NCBI GenBank assembly: GCA_017311185.1
Contig: JAESUZ010001066.1
Span: forward strand, 1 to 64,000
DNA length: 64,000 nt
Direction of reading: 5' to 3'
From: Proteles cristata cristata
Lineage: Eukaryota > Chordata > Mammalia > Carnivora > Hyaenidae
Below, in pieces: positions 11,295 to 23,817 of the stretch. Each line of letters starts with the position of its first letter. Within the stretch, counting starts at the first letter, position 1. The translations under genes and the position numbers were made by a program. The notes under the pieces are model-generated. The model did not search any database and was not told the DNA's origin. It saw only the letters and a list, made by a program, of their open reading frames with translations.

Positions 11295-12949
11295 AGTATT
11301 GTTTACTTCTAACAGAATTTGAGATGATTGTGTCTTCTTTTTGAAACCTTTTCTTCTTCAGTCTTAAAACCCCTATAATAAGCATGTGCAATTTTTACAC
11401 AATATAAACATAAAGTGATTTTTCTTACAAAGAAAAATATGAACACGACCCTTGACTCTTTTTTAGAAGTAGAATAAATTATATCAAACTTTCCATCACA
11501 TCAGCCTCACTGGAACTATGAAGTGTTGATGCGTGGTGCAGCAGAGAATACAGAATTTATCCAAACTCATGATCTATTCTGTTATCTGATCTTTATGAGT
11601 GTTTTGTTTTTCCTTAAGCCTTGCCAGATCTGTAGGAGGTAGACAAACACTGCATCCCCTAGAACAGACAAATCCCAAAACAGGATATAGTGGTCTCTGT
11701 GTTTCTATCAGTTCCTCCTCTAATCCTAGGATTGTTACAAAATGTTTAAAATAAGAGAAAGCACCTAACTGATCATTATATTTAAAGCAAAGAATATGTG
11801 ATTTGAGGCTACATTTTATAGGATATTCCTCTTTAGTACTGTACCCTGAAACCAAATTTCCAATATTCTTTTAAATAAAATAGAAAAAAAAAATCACCCA
11901 AACTATTTCTCTGATCTTTTAGCCAGCACCTTGTTGGTTTGGCTTTCGATAACATTATGTCAGTATGATGAGCTAGCTTGAAAGTCTGATTTAAAGCCTA
12001 CACATTAATTTTATAACACAGGCTTCTTTTCACTCATATTTTTGAATATGTAAATTTAACCATGTAGTTAAATGGTTCCATGTGGGCAATGACATCTCAA
12101 AACTGGTCTTGTTCTCTGATGGGATTCTCCGTGTCTTTTTAAGTAATGAAAAACCCAACTTCAACATTTCCTGGGAGAGACCACAGGGGTGGACTCAGAG
12201 GTCTCTGTAACATGGAAGTGGAGCATTTTCAGAGGATTTACGCAAGTTGAACACAAAAGGAAATGATGAGGCTGTATAATACACTTTGAATCTCCTTGCC
12301 TTATAAAACAAACAGCTTTGAATGTCCATGTGTTTTCAACATTCTCTCAGATTAATCCTTGAATAGGAGACGTTTCTAGCCAATATGTAAAAAAAAAACA
12401 AAAACAAAAACAAAAAAACAAACCAAAAAACCCCCCACAATATTCTAAAGGGAAAAAAGGCTACTAAGCATTTGTAAAGAACAATATTGATATTTTAAAC
12501 AAGATTATCCTCTAGTGCTTTATAATGACAGATATAGACTTCTGGCGGTCATTGGGTTTTCTGGATAGGAACTCACTAGAACATATTCACCAATAGTAAG
12601 TATAATTCAAAAGAAGAGCGCTCTTAGTTTCTAATTTACAATCTCTATAATATTTTGGAACAGAAAGGTAGACCATAATTATATTCTACTTCAGTGAGTG
12701 CATTTGCTGCAGTCTCATTGAGTGTTTTTTAGTCCTTAAACATACTCCCTCAAAAATTTATGTGTATCTTTTGTCCAATTTCATTAATCTCTTTTATGTT
12801 GAAAAGTCATAGTCATTAGACAATTCTTCCTTATATTAAAACAAAGTCCATGCTCCAAAACTTCTACCAACCACTCTAATTCTTTGTGTTATTACTCAGA
12901 ATGAATAAAATCATTTTTCCTACATCAGCCCTACTATATTCAAAGCAGA
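11295..12949. other. Unique-looking intron sequence
   Basis: AT-rich intron with no recognised transposon apart from a CAAAAA repeat. Confidence 0.5.
12388..12424. repeat. (CAAAAA)n simple repeat
   Basis: A-rich run with repeated CAAAAA units. Confidence 0.8.
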
Positions 12950-14105
12950 ACTTTTGATTTCTGCTTCAAATATGTTTCCCTACAGTATTCACACATCCTT
13001 ATTTACCCCTTCCTCTTCTTTTTCTCCTCATCATCTCCTTGCAATGCCATCCACCGACAAGTCCAGTGTGTACTATCTTAAGAAAGTAACCTGCTTGCAA
13101 CCATTTCTCACCAGTTCTACTGCCACCACCTTGGTCCTAGACACATTCACCTCTCAACTGGGAAATCACAATAGTCTCCTGGTCGGTATTATTATTTCCA
13201 GTCTGGTCCTCCTAGAGTCCTTTCCCAATTCGGTATCCAAATCAATGTTGTTTATATCCTACAATGGGTTTTCTTTGCACTTAAAACCCAAAGTCTTTAT
13301 GTCACCTATAAAGTCCTACATGATCTTTATGTCAACAGCAAAGTCCCACTTGCAGACAACCTCCTCACTTACTCTCTACCATATTTCACTCTCTTCCAGC
13401 CAAACTCACCTTCTGGCTGTTCTTTGAACATGCTACCTTCATACCCACCATAAGGTCATTACAGTGGCTCTTCTCTCTGCAAAGAGTATACTTTAGATCT
13501 TTCCATAGCTGCCTCTTAGACAAATCACTTAGGTCTCTGCTCAAACATATTCTCCTGCTGTGGATTGAATGTTTATGTCCCCTCCCCAAAATTCATATGC
13601 TGAAATCTTAACATGCAAGGTGGATGGTATTAGGAGGTGGGGTTTTAGCAAGGTTATTAGCTCATGAGGGTGAAACACTCATGGGATTAGTGTCCTTCTA
13701 AAAGCAGCTTGAGAAAGCTCCCTTGCACCCTCTGCTATGTGAGGTTACAGGGAGAAGATGGCCATCTACAAGGAAGTAAGTCTTCACCAGACACTGAATA
13801 TGCTGGCTACTTGATCTTGGACTTCCCACCTTCTGGAACAGTGAGCAATAAATTTCTATTATTTATAAGCTACTCCGCCTATGGTATTTATGTGATAACA
13901 GCCTGGACAGACTGAGACACCTTCCAGAGAGGCTTTTACTACCCTAATAACAACAGCTACATACTTTCTTCACTGTCTCAATTATTTTCATAACTAAAAT
14001 TTTATATTTATATTGCTTATTGCCTCTCTACCACTGTGGAATATAATCCCAAGAGGGCAGGCATAATATGTATCTTGCCTATTATTAACCTTAATAGTTT
14101 CTATG
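12950..14105 (+). mobile_element. L2 3' region split by the MLT1A LTR
   Basis: CTTCCAGCCAAACTCACCTT, TAGGTCTCTGCTCAAACAT and, after the LTR, CTTCCAGAGAGGCTTTTACT and CAAGAGGGCAGGCATAATAT follow L2 consensus order. The 157-codon frame at 12954-13427 lies inside it and is not a gene. Confidence 0.75.
13559..13919 (+). mobile_element. MLT1A-type solitary LTR
   Basis: Begins TGTGGATTGAATGTTTATGT, contains GGTATTAGGAGGTGGGG, GGGATTAGTGTCCTT and AGCAATAAATTTCTATTATT, and ends GACTGAGACA. It splits an L2 element. The flanking pentamers CCTGC and CCTTC are a plausible decayed 5-bp TSD. Confidence 0.85.
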
Positions 14106-14653
14106 ATGTGCAATTGTGCAGACAGAGTGAACATAGCCAGCATGAGACTTCTATCCTTAGAAATGCCCATTTGGAAGGCTGCCCTTTGGCTGATGTCAGG
14201 GAACTTAATTAGTAAACAATTTCCTATACTTATATAAAACTTTCTCCAAATGAAGAGTGACTCATTGTGCCTAGATTATTTGTACACATAATGCAATTTA
14301 TGTTGACCATCTGCTTTTCTTCTAAGACTCTAGATTTTGATACTTACCAGGCAGAGGACACCTATGTAACCAGCCCTTCATAAAACCTCTGGGTATTGAG
14401 TCTCTATGAGTGTCTCTGGTTGACGACACTTCATGCATTTTGTCATACTTTGATGCTAGTGCTATTAAGTACATTCTGTGTGACTCCACTGGGGAGGCCC
14501 CCTGGACACTCGTACTGGGATTCCTCTGGATTTGATCCATATCCCTTTTCCTTTTGTTAATTTTGCATTGAATTCTTTCTCTGTAATGAATATCAGCCAT
14601 GAACACAATAATAGGCTGAATCCTTTTGGTCTTTTTAGAAAATCACTGAACCT

Positions 14654-14876
14654 GGGGTGCCTGGGTGGCTTAGTCGGTTAAGCGTCCGACTTTCACTTAG
14701 GTCATGATCTCCAGGTTCGTGGGTTCGAGCCCCGTGTTGGGCTCTGTGCTGACTGCCAGCTCAGAGCCTGGAGCCTATTTCAGAGTCTGTATCTCCCTCT
14801 CTCTCTGACCCTCCCTGCTCATGCTGTCTCTCTCTCTTCTAGAAATAAATAAAAAAAAAAAAAAAAAGAAAGAAAA
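14654..14876 (+). mobile_element. CanSINE, young subfamily
   Basis: Perfect 17-bp TSD AGAAAATCACTGAACCT at 14637 and 14877. Diagnostic TGCC insertion. Lies 206 bases downstream of the MOXD1 exon at 15083 in gene order. Confidence 0.95.
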
Positions 14877-15082
14877 AGAAAATCACTGAACCTAGCAGGA
14901 GTCTTGGGGAACTGGACATACCAAGGAAAAAGCTCACTTTGTCACTCTGGTCACTAAAACCAATTAAATAGAATAGGACTTAAAAAAATTTTATAACATG
15001 GTGATAAATCCAATAACCATGAAACAAAGCCCATCTTTCTCCGAAGTATACTACCCCACTATGGAATCCATTCACTACTTAC

Positions 15083-15225
15083 GTGACTGGCCTATAGATC
15101 TCCTTAACGCCAATGAACTGAAGTTGTTCCATAATGTCGGGAATACTTGCACATCGAGTAAGATTAATTCTTGGGTAATAAAGAAGGTATGAAAGACACA
15201 TTTCATTCCTGGTGCTTAGTCCTCC
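15083..15225 (-). CDS. MOXD1: MOXD1 coding exon with methionine copper ligand
   Basis: This exon has 143 bases: phase 0 at its start, ending after two bases of a threonine codon. It reads GGLSTRNEMCLSYLLYYPR, then INLTRCASIPD, and ends GVKEIYRPV. The Met in NEMC corresponds to the methionine ligand of the catalytic copper (PAM: DEMCN). NLT is an N-glycosylation sequon. The acceptor is cgttttcag and the donor is GTCAC then GTAAGT, consensus. It sits 4656 bases below the previous exon and 11335 above the next. Confidence 0.97.
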
Positions 15226-16549
15226 CTGAAAACGGAAATGTTTTATTTAGAAAAGTATTATGTTCCACCAAATCTGACACAGTATACAAGCCACCAATGT
15301 CATACAATTCCATCCAATATTGAAATGTAATAAAATCTTAAAGCTGAAAAATAATAATCTCATTGACAATTTTGTTCTTAAAAAAGGTAGAGATACATTG
15401 AAAAAGTAATAGAAATATTTCCATCTCTTTAAAAGTTACCTTTCTTCAACAACCTAATAATCTCTTTCAAGTTCTGTTCATATCATGTGAACTTCTCACC
15501 ACAGGGAGGATTATGGGAAGGTTTGGTTAACAGGGTACCAATCAGTCAGTTTGATGGAATCTTTACCTAATTGCACTGAATTTTCTATAATCTTGTTTTC
15601 ATGTGCATAGACATCAGCAGATGCATACCATAGGGAAGATGGATTTCACATTTTCATCCAGGTAGAAAATTATCTACTGAAATTAAAAAGGTCAAAAGTC
15701 CTTAGAAGAACAGAATCTAAAACAGAATCTGGAACTGCTACAATATATTATCCACGCTATTGAATTTTCAACCAAAAGTTATTAAATATAAAACAAAACA
15801 GGAAACTGGGAACTGTGCTCAGAAAAAAAGTTAGGAGCAGAAACTGACTGTGAAAAGATACAGATGCTAGATTTAGTAAAAACTTAAAAACAGATATAAA
15901 TATGTTCAAAGAGTTAAAAAAAAAAAAGATGTTCAAGTAATTAAAGCCAAATACACTAAAATGAGTAAACAAATAGAGAATGACACCAGAGAAAGGAAAA
16001 CATAAAAAAGAACAAAATAAAACTTCAAGAGTTAAAAGTTATCATCTTTGAAAAAAAAGTCACAGGATAGGTTAAATTTATGGCAGAAGAAAGAATCAGT
16101 GACCTTGAAGATAGACCAATAGAAAATTTCCAATCCAAAGGACAGAGAAAGAAAGAAAAGAAAACAACTATAGAAAATGAAAATATCCCAGAAAATATCT
16201 CAAAATACAATATTAAATGTTCCAACGTACATGTAATTAGAATTCCACAATGAGAAGGAAGAGAAAAAAAAGATAGAAAAAATATTTGAAAAAATAATGG
16301 CTGAATCTTCCCAAACTTAGTGAAAACATGAACTTACAGACCCAAGAAGGTCAACAAATGCCAAAGATAAATATGAAGAGAGCAATACCTAGACACATCA
16401 GCCATATAGCTGAAAGCCAAAGACAAAGAGAACGTTTTGAAAGCAGCAAGAGAAAAATGACACACAGCATACAGACGAACAATAATAAAAATGACAGCTG
16501 ACATTTCGTCATAAGTGATGGAAGTAACAAAAAGATACTGGGATTATAG

Positions 16550-16741
16550 GAGCTCCTGGGTGGCTCAGTTGATTAAGAATCCTACTCTTGATTTTGGTTC
16601 AGGCCATGATCTCACAGTCATGAGATCAAGCCCCGCACAGGACTCCTCACTGGGCATGGAGCCTGCTTCAGATTCTCTCTCTCTCTGTCCTTCCCCTGCT
16701 AGTGTTCTCTCTCACTCACTCTCAAAAACAGACAGACAAAA
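16550..16741 (+). mobile_element. CanSINE, older subfamily
   Basis: Head AGCTCCTGGGTGGCTCAG; the tail ends in CAAAAACAGACAGAC rather than AAATAAA. Inserted in an L1M/HAL1 target. Confidence 0.85.
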
Positions 16742-16839
16742 AACACATTGGGGTTACATATTCAAGTGCTTCAGGGAAAAATAAACTAACGAAGAGCTCT
16801 GTATCTAGTAAATCATCTATTATTCAAAAATGAAGGCAA

Positions 16840-17052
16840 GGAGCATCTGGGTGGCTTAGTTGGTTAAGCATCCGACTTCGGCTCAGGTCATGATCTCATG
16901 GTTCATGGGTTCGAGCCCCATGTCGAGCTCTGTGCTGACAGCTAGCTTGGAGCCTGGAGCCTGTCTTTGGATTCTGTGTCTCCCTCTCTCTCTGACCCTT
17001 CCCTGCTCATGCTGTCTCTTTCTCTCTCTCAAAAATAAATAATACATTTTTA
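16840..17052 (+). mobile_element. CanSINE, older subfamily
   Basis: TSD AAAAATGAAGGCAA at 16826 and 17053, within the same L1M/HAL1 remnant. Confidence 0.92.
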
Positions 17053-17639
17053 AAAAATGAAGGCAAAAGAAAGACTTGGTAGTATCGTTCATAGTTATTA
17101 ATGCAATGGCTAATACGCAATGATTTTATAAATTGCAAAATGCAATGGGTTGCACTTGATGAGCAAAGCAGGACTGGGGAAAGGAAGAAGCTGATCTGCA
17201 AATGAGGTTGCAAGTGATGCCTCAGTAAATATCATATTTAACTTATCCTTCAGCTGGGATGGCTATTCATAGAGGTACCACATTGTTAGAAGGGAGCTGG
17301 GCAACTGCATCTTCCCATCAACCAGTCATCGGCTGCTGGCTGCCCCAATGCAGGGGGAATAGCTTCAAGTGAGGTATTCCCTGACACCAAGGGTAGTGCC
17401 CAGTGAGTCATATTTTTAGTGGCTGTGGTTTAGCTGTACTGGACCTGAAGAGGGAGAGTATCCAGGCAGACCACCAAAATACACACTAAAATAACAATTT
17501 ATTATGTCTGTAGTAAAATATTTCCTGCAAAGAAAATCATATACAAGGCACAAGATAAATAAAGCCAACATCAGTGGGCTGGCTGCACTCTGCTCGTTTT
17601 TAATCCTCTCTTCCCCACCCTAACTGAAGACAGTGATTA

Positions 17640-19560
17640 TCTTACTATTTGATTTATCATTCTATTGTTTTTCAGACTCTTTACACTCAGTTTATTGATG
17701 TATGTATGCATCCCTGAATGACATTTTAATTTTGTTCCAGCTTTTTGTTCCTGTAGTGTTACATGTTACCATGAATAATTTACATATTTCTCTCCTGGAA
17801 CACTCCTGCAAAAGGAACCTTAAGATTAAATCTATATAGGAATGGAACTTGGTAGAATGTATATGAATATCCAGCTTTACTAGATGATGTCATGCTTTTC
17901 CCCAAAGTGGTTTTATAAGTTTACATTTAGCACTGTGTAAGGGTTCCAGTTTTAGCACACTGTAATTGCAACTTTAAATATTGCCAAACTGATGGGTACA
18001 AAATATCTCATTTTGGTTTATATATGCATGATACTGATTTCAATTGAAATTGAGCATCCTTTCAGATGTTTATTACCTATCTGGGCTTTTATTTCTGTGA
18101 AATGTTTTTGTCTATTGATCCTTTTCTATGGTATGTTTGTCTTACATTGCTGATTTATGAAATTTCTTTTTTTCAATTTTTGTCATCTGTATACCCAATT
18201 GTGCTAGTATTTTTTATGGAAAGTCCATCCTTTGCCACTTAAATGAATACCGTGACTATTCTAAACCATATTCCATATTCAAACCTATATTCCATACAGG
18301 CAGTTATAGGTCAGTCTCCAAAACTCCCATTATGTTCTACTGTTCTAATTGGACTCAAGTACACTATCGATCACCATAGCTTTAAAATAGTCTTCGTATC
18401 CAGGAGTTTGTCTCCACCTTTTACATTTTAGTAGTGTCTTGCCTATTATTAACCTTTGCTCTTCTAGGTAGATTGTAGAATCAACTGGTTCTATATAAAA
18501 GCTAAAACTAAAATTTTTAGAAATACATTTTTTTAAAAGGAAAAAATGTTTGCAGCTATGATTAGACAAAGATTTCTTAGGTAGGATACAAAAATCTAAA
18601 GTCATAAAATTTCTGTGAAATTTTTACTGGTATTATATCAAATTTTTAGGCCAATTTGAATAAAAAGACTATTTTATTGTGCTTTTCTATCCATGAACAT
18701 AGTATCTCTTCATTTCTTTTGGCGTACTATAGTGTTTTGCAATCAAGATTTATACTTTTTTCCACAGAGACCAAATATATCTAATATTAGATTTTATTTC
18801 TATAGAACTTCTTGAGATAGTTTCTTATATACTAAACTACAGTTAATTTTAGATATCAATTTTGAGGAGGTTTTTGATGTAGAGAATTACAATGTCTGTG
18901 AATTCTGTGTTTTGCTTCTTTGTTTCTTCCTTTCTGATCTATGGATCTCTTTTTTTCTCTTTTCTGTAATATGTTGAATAAAAATAGTGATAATAAATAC
19001 CTGTCATCTCCCTGATATTAAACTAATACTTCCAATATTTCAGTTAATTAGATATTTGCTAAAGATTTTTCATAGTTAAGCTCTATCTGGTTAAGGCAAT
19101 TCTCCCCTATTCCTGCTTTGTGAAATGTTCTTTTTTTTTAATGACTGACTTAAATTTTATCAAGTTTTTCTTTCTGCCCGTATTGACGTGGTCACATGTC
19201 TTTTTCCTTCAGTCTCTTAATGTAGAATGATATTAATATATTTTCTATTTTAAACCAATTTTACATTCCTTAGCTAAGTTAGACCCAAATTTGCCTTAAC
19301 ATTTCATTTTTATATGATGCAGAATTTGGTTTGTCAATACTCTGTCAAAGATATTTCCATCAAGTGCATGTCGTTGACCTTTTTCATATTGTCATTATCA
19401 AATTTTAGTATTAAGAGTATGCTAACTTCATAAAATGAGCTGGTGGAAAGTGTTCTCTGGAAGAGATTGGGTAAGGCATGAATGTTTGTCAGGACTCCCC
19501 AGTAAATCTGTTTGGTCAGAAGACTGACCTTAGTTAGGGTCATACAATTCATTCTTCCTT
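17640..19560 (-). mobile_element. Old L1M ORF2 fragment
   Basis: The reverse complement contains decayed L1 ORF2; plus-strand hallmarks are CTTCATAAAATGAGCTGGTG, ATCCATGAACATAGTATCTC and CATTCCTTAGCTAAGTTAG. It carries an opposite-orientation L1 piece at 18496-18607. No reading frame survives. Confidence 0.6.
18496..18607 (+). mobile_element. Inverted L1 ORF2 piece inside the L1M
   Basis: Plus-strand ORF2-like sequence: AAAATTTTTAGAAATACA, then ATTAGACAAAGATTTCTTAG and GATACAAAAATCTAAAGTC. The flanks are minus-strand L1 ORF2. Confidence 0.5.
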
Positions 19561-19881
19561 TTGAAGTCTTGATTCATCTAAGTCCAAACTCAAGCAGATG
19601 GTCATTTGTGATCATAGGCCTTTAATAAGTTTTGGTGAGGAAAAACTAAAAGATTAAAGATAGCTTTTCATGAAAGAGTGAATATATTACACTGCAAATA
19701 TTGCTATAGTATCACTAGTTAACCCAATAAAGTGCTAATTTCACTATTATGATGTTTCATGCTCAAGAGGTTCAGGAATTTTGCCTCTGAATGAGGATGC
19801 TTTTACATTTTCTCCTCTAAAATCACAGTTTATTTCTCTTTCTCCACAAATGAATTTTAATAATAATAAAAATTTTCTTAC

Positions 19882-19941
19882 CCAAGTCATCCGGGCTCTA
19901 TCTTTTGTGTTGTAACGACACTCAGTAATTAGATTATCTCC
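19882..19941 (-). CDS. MOXD1: MOXD1 short coding exon
   Basis: This exon has 60 bases (20 codons, phase 0 both ends). It begins GDNLITECRYNTKDRA and ends MTW. It is too short to stand out as an open frame and was found by looking for the sequence expected between the flanking exons. The acceptor is tgttttag and the donor is TGG then GTAAGA. Arg at residue 17 replaces the Glu I recall for human (RAEMTW). The cysteine in ECRYN is family-conserved. Confidence 0.95.
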
Positions 19942-20104
19942 CTAAAACATAAAAATAAAAGCTTTCAGATAGGAGTTTTAGATTGCTTTATTTATCTAAT
20001 ACATTTGTAGACCAATAGTTTTATTTGCTATATGAGTAGATTCATTAAGTAATTTGATTCAGGGAAACCTTTGATCTACTTAATTCTAAGAATGCTAGTA
20101 TAAT

Positions 20105-20128
20105 GAACAAACAAACAAACAAACACAA
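20105..20128. repeat. (AAAC)n simple repeat
   Basis: Five AACA-type units. Confidence 0.8.
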
Positions 20129-20154
20129 ATAAGGCTCTCTCCGGCCAAACTCCA

Positions 20155-20300
20155 CCATGTTCTAGCTGCATGACCTTAAGTGAGAAAAGAATTATCTGGG
20201 CACAATTTATTAATTTAAAAACTAATTATATAAAATAGCTATTATTTTGCACAGCTGTTGTGAGGAGGTTAAATGATATAACACACATTTAGTTCTTAGA
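20155..20300 (+). mobile_element. MIR fragment
   Basis: TAGCTGCATGACCTTAAGTG and GTTGTGAGGAGGTTAAATGA match MIR core and 3' text. It lies in the intron between the MOXD1 exons at 19882 and 21125. Confidence 0.5.
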
Positions 20301-21124
20301 TTAAATGTTCTTAGTTTCTGTGTTTCCATAGATACTAGTTATTGTGTTACCTCTTCATTTATATAATTTCCTTTAAAAGTCTTAATCAAGTCTTTATTTC
20401 CTTGCTTCAGAATTCTGAAGCAAAATAATATTAATTTATTGCTCCAGTGTTTTCTAACCTTTTGAACAATTCAGCACACATGGCAAATAATTTTTTATGG
20501 CTCACCACTCAGGTAAATGGACAGAAGGCTATTCATAGACCAAAGACAGCTTGCTCTGGGTGTTGGTCCCTAGCGTTGCTCACCCTGGACTACGAATCAA
20601 AAAGTGCCAAGATCAACATCGCCACACACCACCCTTCCATTATAAACCCAAGTATTGTTGCAAGCTCTATTACAGAGTATAGTATAATTAGTTCTGTCCG
20701 AAAATTTTGTCAAATGAAGGAATTGTCCTTATATTCATTTTTACTGAAATGTAACTTCCCCAAACTATCCTATGGTATAAAAAAAAAAAAAATCTCTGAT
20801 TTTTTCCATTACCAGAATTGCAATCCAAAGGTTTACTGGAAAGTTAGGTAAGAAAAGAGTAATGTTTGGTACTCAGAACCGAAGTTTTTATTTTCTTTTT
20901 AAAACAACAACTTGAATTGCCCCTGGGAATAGTAAGAAAAATGAGTTTTGATTTTGGAAAACAGATCAAACACATTCCATCTGGTTGTGCAACACCCACG
21001 GTGGGTGGCTTAAAGAATGTGAGTACGATGCAATTCACTTTTCACATAGAAACCTTGCTAAATCTTAGTAGATAGATGCCTTAACTCTTCTAATATTCAG
21101 TGAAAGAGAAGAAAACATTCATAC

Positions 21125-21316
21125 TGGTAAGATTGTTTGTTCTTCCTTTAGATACTGAAACTCCTGAAAATTGAAGTCAAAATCATCATCATAAGCCAGT
21201 AATTTCATTTCCTCCCCTTTCCGAAAATGACGGAGCCTGATGCCCCTGCCAGCCAGGTGAGCATGAAGAAGAACAGCAAACACGTGGATTCCACTTGGCT
21301 TTTCGGCTTCCAGAGC
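21125..21316 (-). CDS. MOXD1: MOXD1 coding exon with second copper-site HAH
   Basis: This exon has 192 bases (64 codons, phase 0 at both ends). It reads from ALEAEKPSGIHVFAVLLHAH to EFQYLKEEQTILP. HAH in FAVLLHAHLAGRG matches the two-histidine half of the second, catalytic copper site (PAM: VHTHH). The acidic AYDDDFDFNFQEFQ follows, as in the family. The acceptor is ctgcccgtag and the donor is CCA then GTATGA. Two apparent opposite-strand reading frames over this stretch are by-products of the exon. Confidence 0.97.
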
Positions 21317-21529
21317 CTACGGGCAGGGCACACAGAGGAAGACACAATTAGCCCAAACAAGCACATGTTCAGACAGTTCACAGTAAAAGAGACTTGGAGG
21401 GACAACTAAGAAGAAAATCTAAAGCAACTTAAGTGAATGCTTGAGCAGCCAAACATTTTCAACTTGGATTTTTCATGACTTATTCCTAGCAGGGTTAGCT
21501 TTGTGAAGTAACATTTGGGGGCAGATAAG

Positions 21530-21830
21530 AAAGGGAACGAATATTACTGAGGACCTACAGGGCCAATCCTAAATGTTATCTTTCTTTCTGCTTCTTTTAG
21601 GAGGTAAAGAGTCAATCAAAGCTCCTGCCAAAAAGATTCCAGCATGTTAGTGATCTGTATATGGAAACTCTTAAAAGGACAAATTATTCCCACTTTTGAA
21701 GATAAGAAAACCAAGTGGAGGGGTGGAATTATGTGAATTGCCCATGTCCTACAGCTAGTAAATGATGTAATGGCAATCTGAGTCATGGTCTAAATAACTC
21801 AAAAGGCTTAACCTTTGCCCTTCAACAGTC
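21530..21830 (-). mobile_element. MIR fragment
   Basis: GAAGATAAGAAAACCAAGTG, AATTGCCCATGTCCTACAGC and TAGTAAATGATGTAATGGCA are reverse MIR core. The left part is uncertain. Confidence 0.5.
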
Positions 21831-22395
21831 TGCCGTCTGTCTACAATTCTTTATGATTCATAAAGAATGTGATCGAGTATGATTGAAATATATTTGCTGA
21901 AGAAAACTATAAATGGAAGTAGCCATTATTAAATACTTTAAATGTTTTTTTCTTATCCAATATGTATTTTTATATTTGGTATTCTTGCTCTTTGCTTTAA
22001 GTAGGGAAACTATAAAGCAGAGAAAAGGAGAAAAAATTGAAAATGAATAATGGAAAAAACAAAAGCAGATAAAAGGTAGAAAAATGAAAAAGAAACTAGA
22101 TAGCCAAAGGAAGAACTTGTGAAAGATAAAACAAAACATCCAATATAAAATAAACAAGGGAAGGAGGTGAGGAAGGAAAACACCCTAGATATTATTCTTG
22201 TCCAGAATTCTACTCCTATAGACTTCAAGATTTAAGAAACCATCAAATGTCTTGCCACAATGGTAAATAATGGCTTTAAAACATGACAATAAGAAAAAGA
22301 TTAATAATAATAAACATGAGATTTTCCAAACATAGTCTTCTAGAGCATTGATTAATAAATAAGTGGCAGCTTACAGACTTAGATGCTCCACATAC

Positions 22396-22562
22396 CTCTT
22401 CTAGGCATTCCAGAGTACAGTGACCCTCAGACCGAAATTCAGGCATCCCTGGAGGGATGGTATGGAAAAGGCTTACCCAGAGGCCAGCCTCGATCACCCC
22501 AGCATCATACTTCCTTATATCTGTTGTATGAAATAACCTCAGCCCAGAATTATCTATTAAGC
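22396..22562 (-). CDS. MOXD1: MOXD1 coding exon linking the two copper domains
   Basis: This exon has 167 bases: two bases completing the split glycine codon, then 55 codons ending in phase 0. It reads LIDNSGLRLFHTTDIRKYDA, then GVIEAGLWVSLFHTIPPG, and ends HCTLECLEE. It joins the N-terminal and C-terminal copper monooxygenase domains and carries two cysteines near its end. The acceptor follows a short pyrimidine tract (ttattccag) and the donor is GAG then GTATGT. FHTTD replaces the FYTMD I recall for human, a conservative difference. Confidence 0.96.
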
Positions 22563-23035
22563 CTGGAATAAGAGCATATAGTTAAAAGTGAGTTTGAGTT
22601 CTTAAAAAAAATAAAAATAAAAATAAGGTTCTCCACACTCAGTTGAAATGGGTTTATTTATTTTCCTTAAAACCTCATAAGGGAAAAAATTACAAGTAAA
22701 GATGACTGAAAGACCGCATTTAGTTTCACAAATAGGAATTAAAAGACATGCCGCCATATGGTCTGCAACCATTTTTGACTTGCACAGCCTACCATGGGAG
22801 AAATATTTGTGTGGTCTAGCTAATATAGTCCACAATTATCTAACATAAAGACAAAAGGAAAATTCTAAAGTCATTCAACAGAATGTAGAATAACTCAACA
22901 AAGGTTTTATTTTATATTGTTTTCAGGTAAAGTTCAGTAACATTTCCATAGAGGTAGAAGCCCCTTGGTTCAGAAGCGATCTGCTATTAGAATAAACTTC
23001 TAGTGAGAACTTTTTAAATAGTTTGCCACATTGTT

Positions 23036-23185
23036 TTAATCATTCAATAAATGGTCATTCAATCAACGGAAAATGTAAGAATCTATTATGTGAGTAGCAA
23101 GCACAATAATAGGCATGTTAGGGTGAAAGATGAGTAAGACACATTCCTTGCTGTGACAGTTTTCATAGAGGGGAAAGTATGAGTC
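23036..23185 (-). mobile_element. L2 3' end fragment
   Basis: CATTCAATAAATGGTCATTC, then a decayed ctactatgtgccaggcac-like segment and GACACATTCCTTGCTGTGAC, in reverse L2 order. Confidence 0.45.
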
Positions 23186-23204
23186 CCAAATCCTTCATAA
23201 ATAT

Positions 23205-23290
23205 GTTCCACTGACTTTGAAATTAATTGATCCCTTTCTGCAGGGGTGACCTACCTACCTGTGACCAGTTAGGAACCACTGACATATACA
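23205..23290 (-). mobile_element. Possible MER5A remnant
   Basis: GAAATTAATTGATCCCTTTC then CCAGTTAGGAACCACTGACA resemble the reverse MER5A end. Weak. Confidence 0.3.
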
Positions 23291-23817
23291 TAAATTTGTA
23301 TTAATTGGTGTGATTAGTTTTATTGTTTCTCTTTCCCTCTACACCATAATTTTCATGAGGGTGCTTTGGTGTGTGTTTTTTGCTCACATTATATCATTAA
23401 GCACAGACCCAAGACAAAGTTGGTGCAACTGAATAATTGCACAAATCAATGTACAATAGTAACTTTCAATTGCTTCTGTTGATAGCATCATACTGAATCT
23501 TTCAACGTCTTGGTTTTGGAATATTATAGAAGTCAATTTAGAAAAGTAGATTTAGAAATCAAATGTAAGTACACTCCTCTCTTCATTTCAGTACCATATT
23601 ACAGTGTCACTGTATAAATATTTCCTAAGCATATTTATGGTTTTCCTACCACACAACAAAATCTTAATATTTTCTACTGTGATGAATGGTAGCTTTTCAT
23701 ATGTGCAGTTAGAAAGAAAATGTTTCATGAATACCATGTATTTGGGGCTAATTTGCATCACAAAGAGAAAAGTCTATTATTCTACTTTCTGGAAAGTAGC
23801 CTGTGGATTGTTTGTTT

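Larger units (their letters stand above)
15725..17215 (+). mobile_element. Old L1M/HAL1 fragment, two SINE insertions
   Basis: Contains HAL1/L1M-type sequence: GAAAGCAGCAAGAGAAAAAT, AATGACAGCTGACATTTCGT, and after the first SINE ATATTCAAGTGCTTCAGGG and TATTCAAAAATGAAGGCAA. CanSINEs at 16550 and 16840 split it. It is in sense orientation to the plus strand, antisense to MOXD1. Confidence 0.6.

Noticed and set aside
12954..13427. 157-codon frame as a gene
   Set aside because: Lies entirely in a decayed L2 element; no start context or homology.
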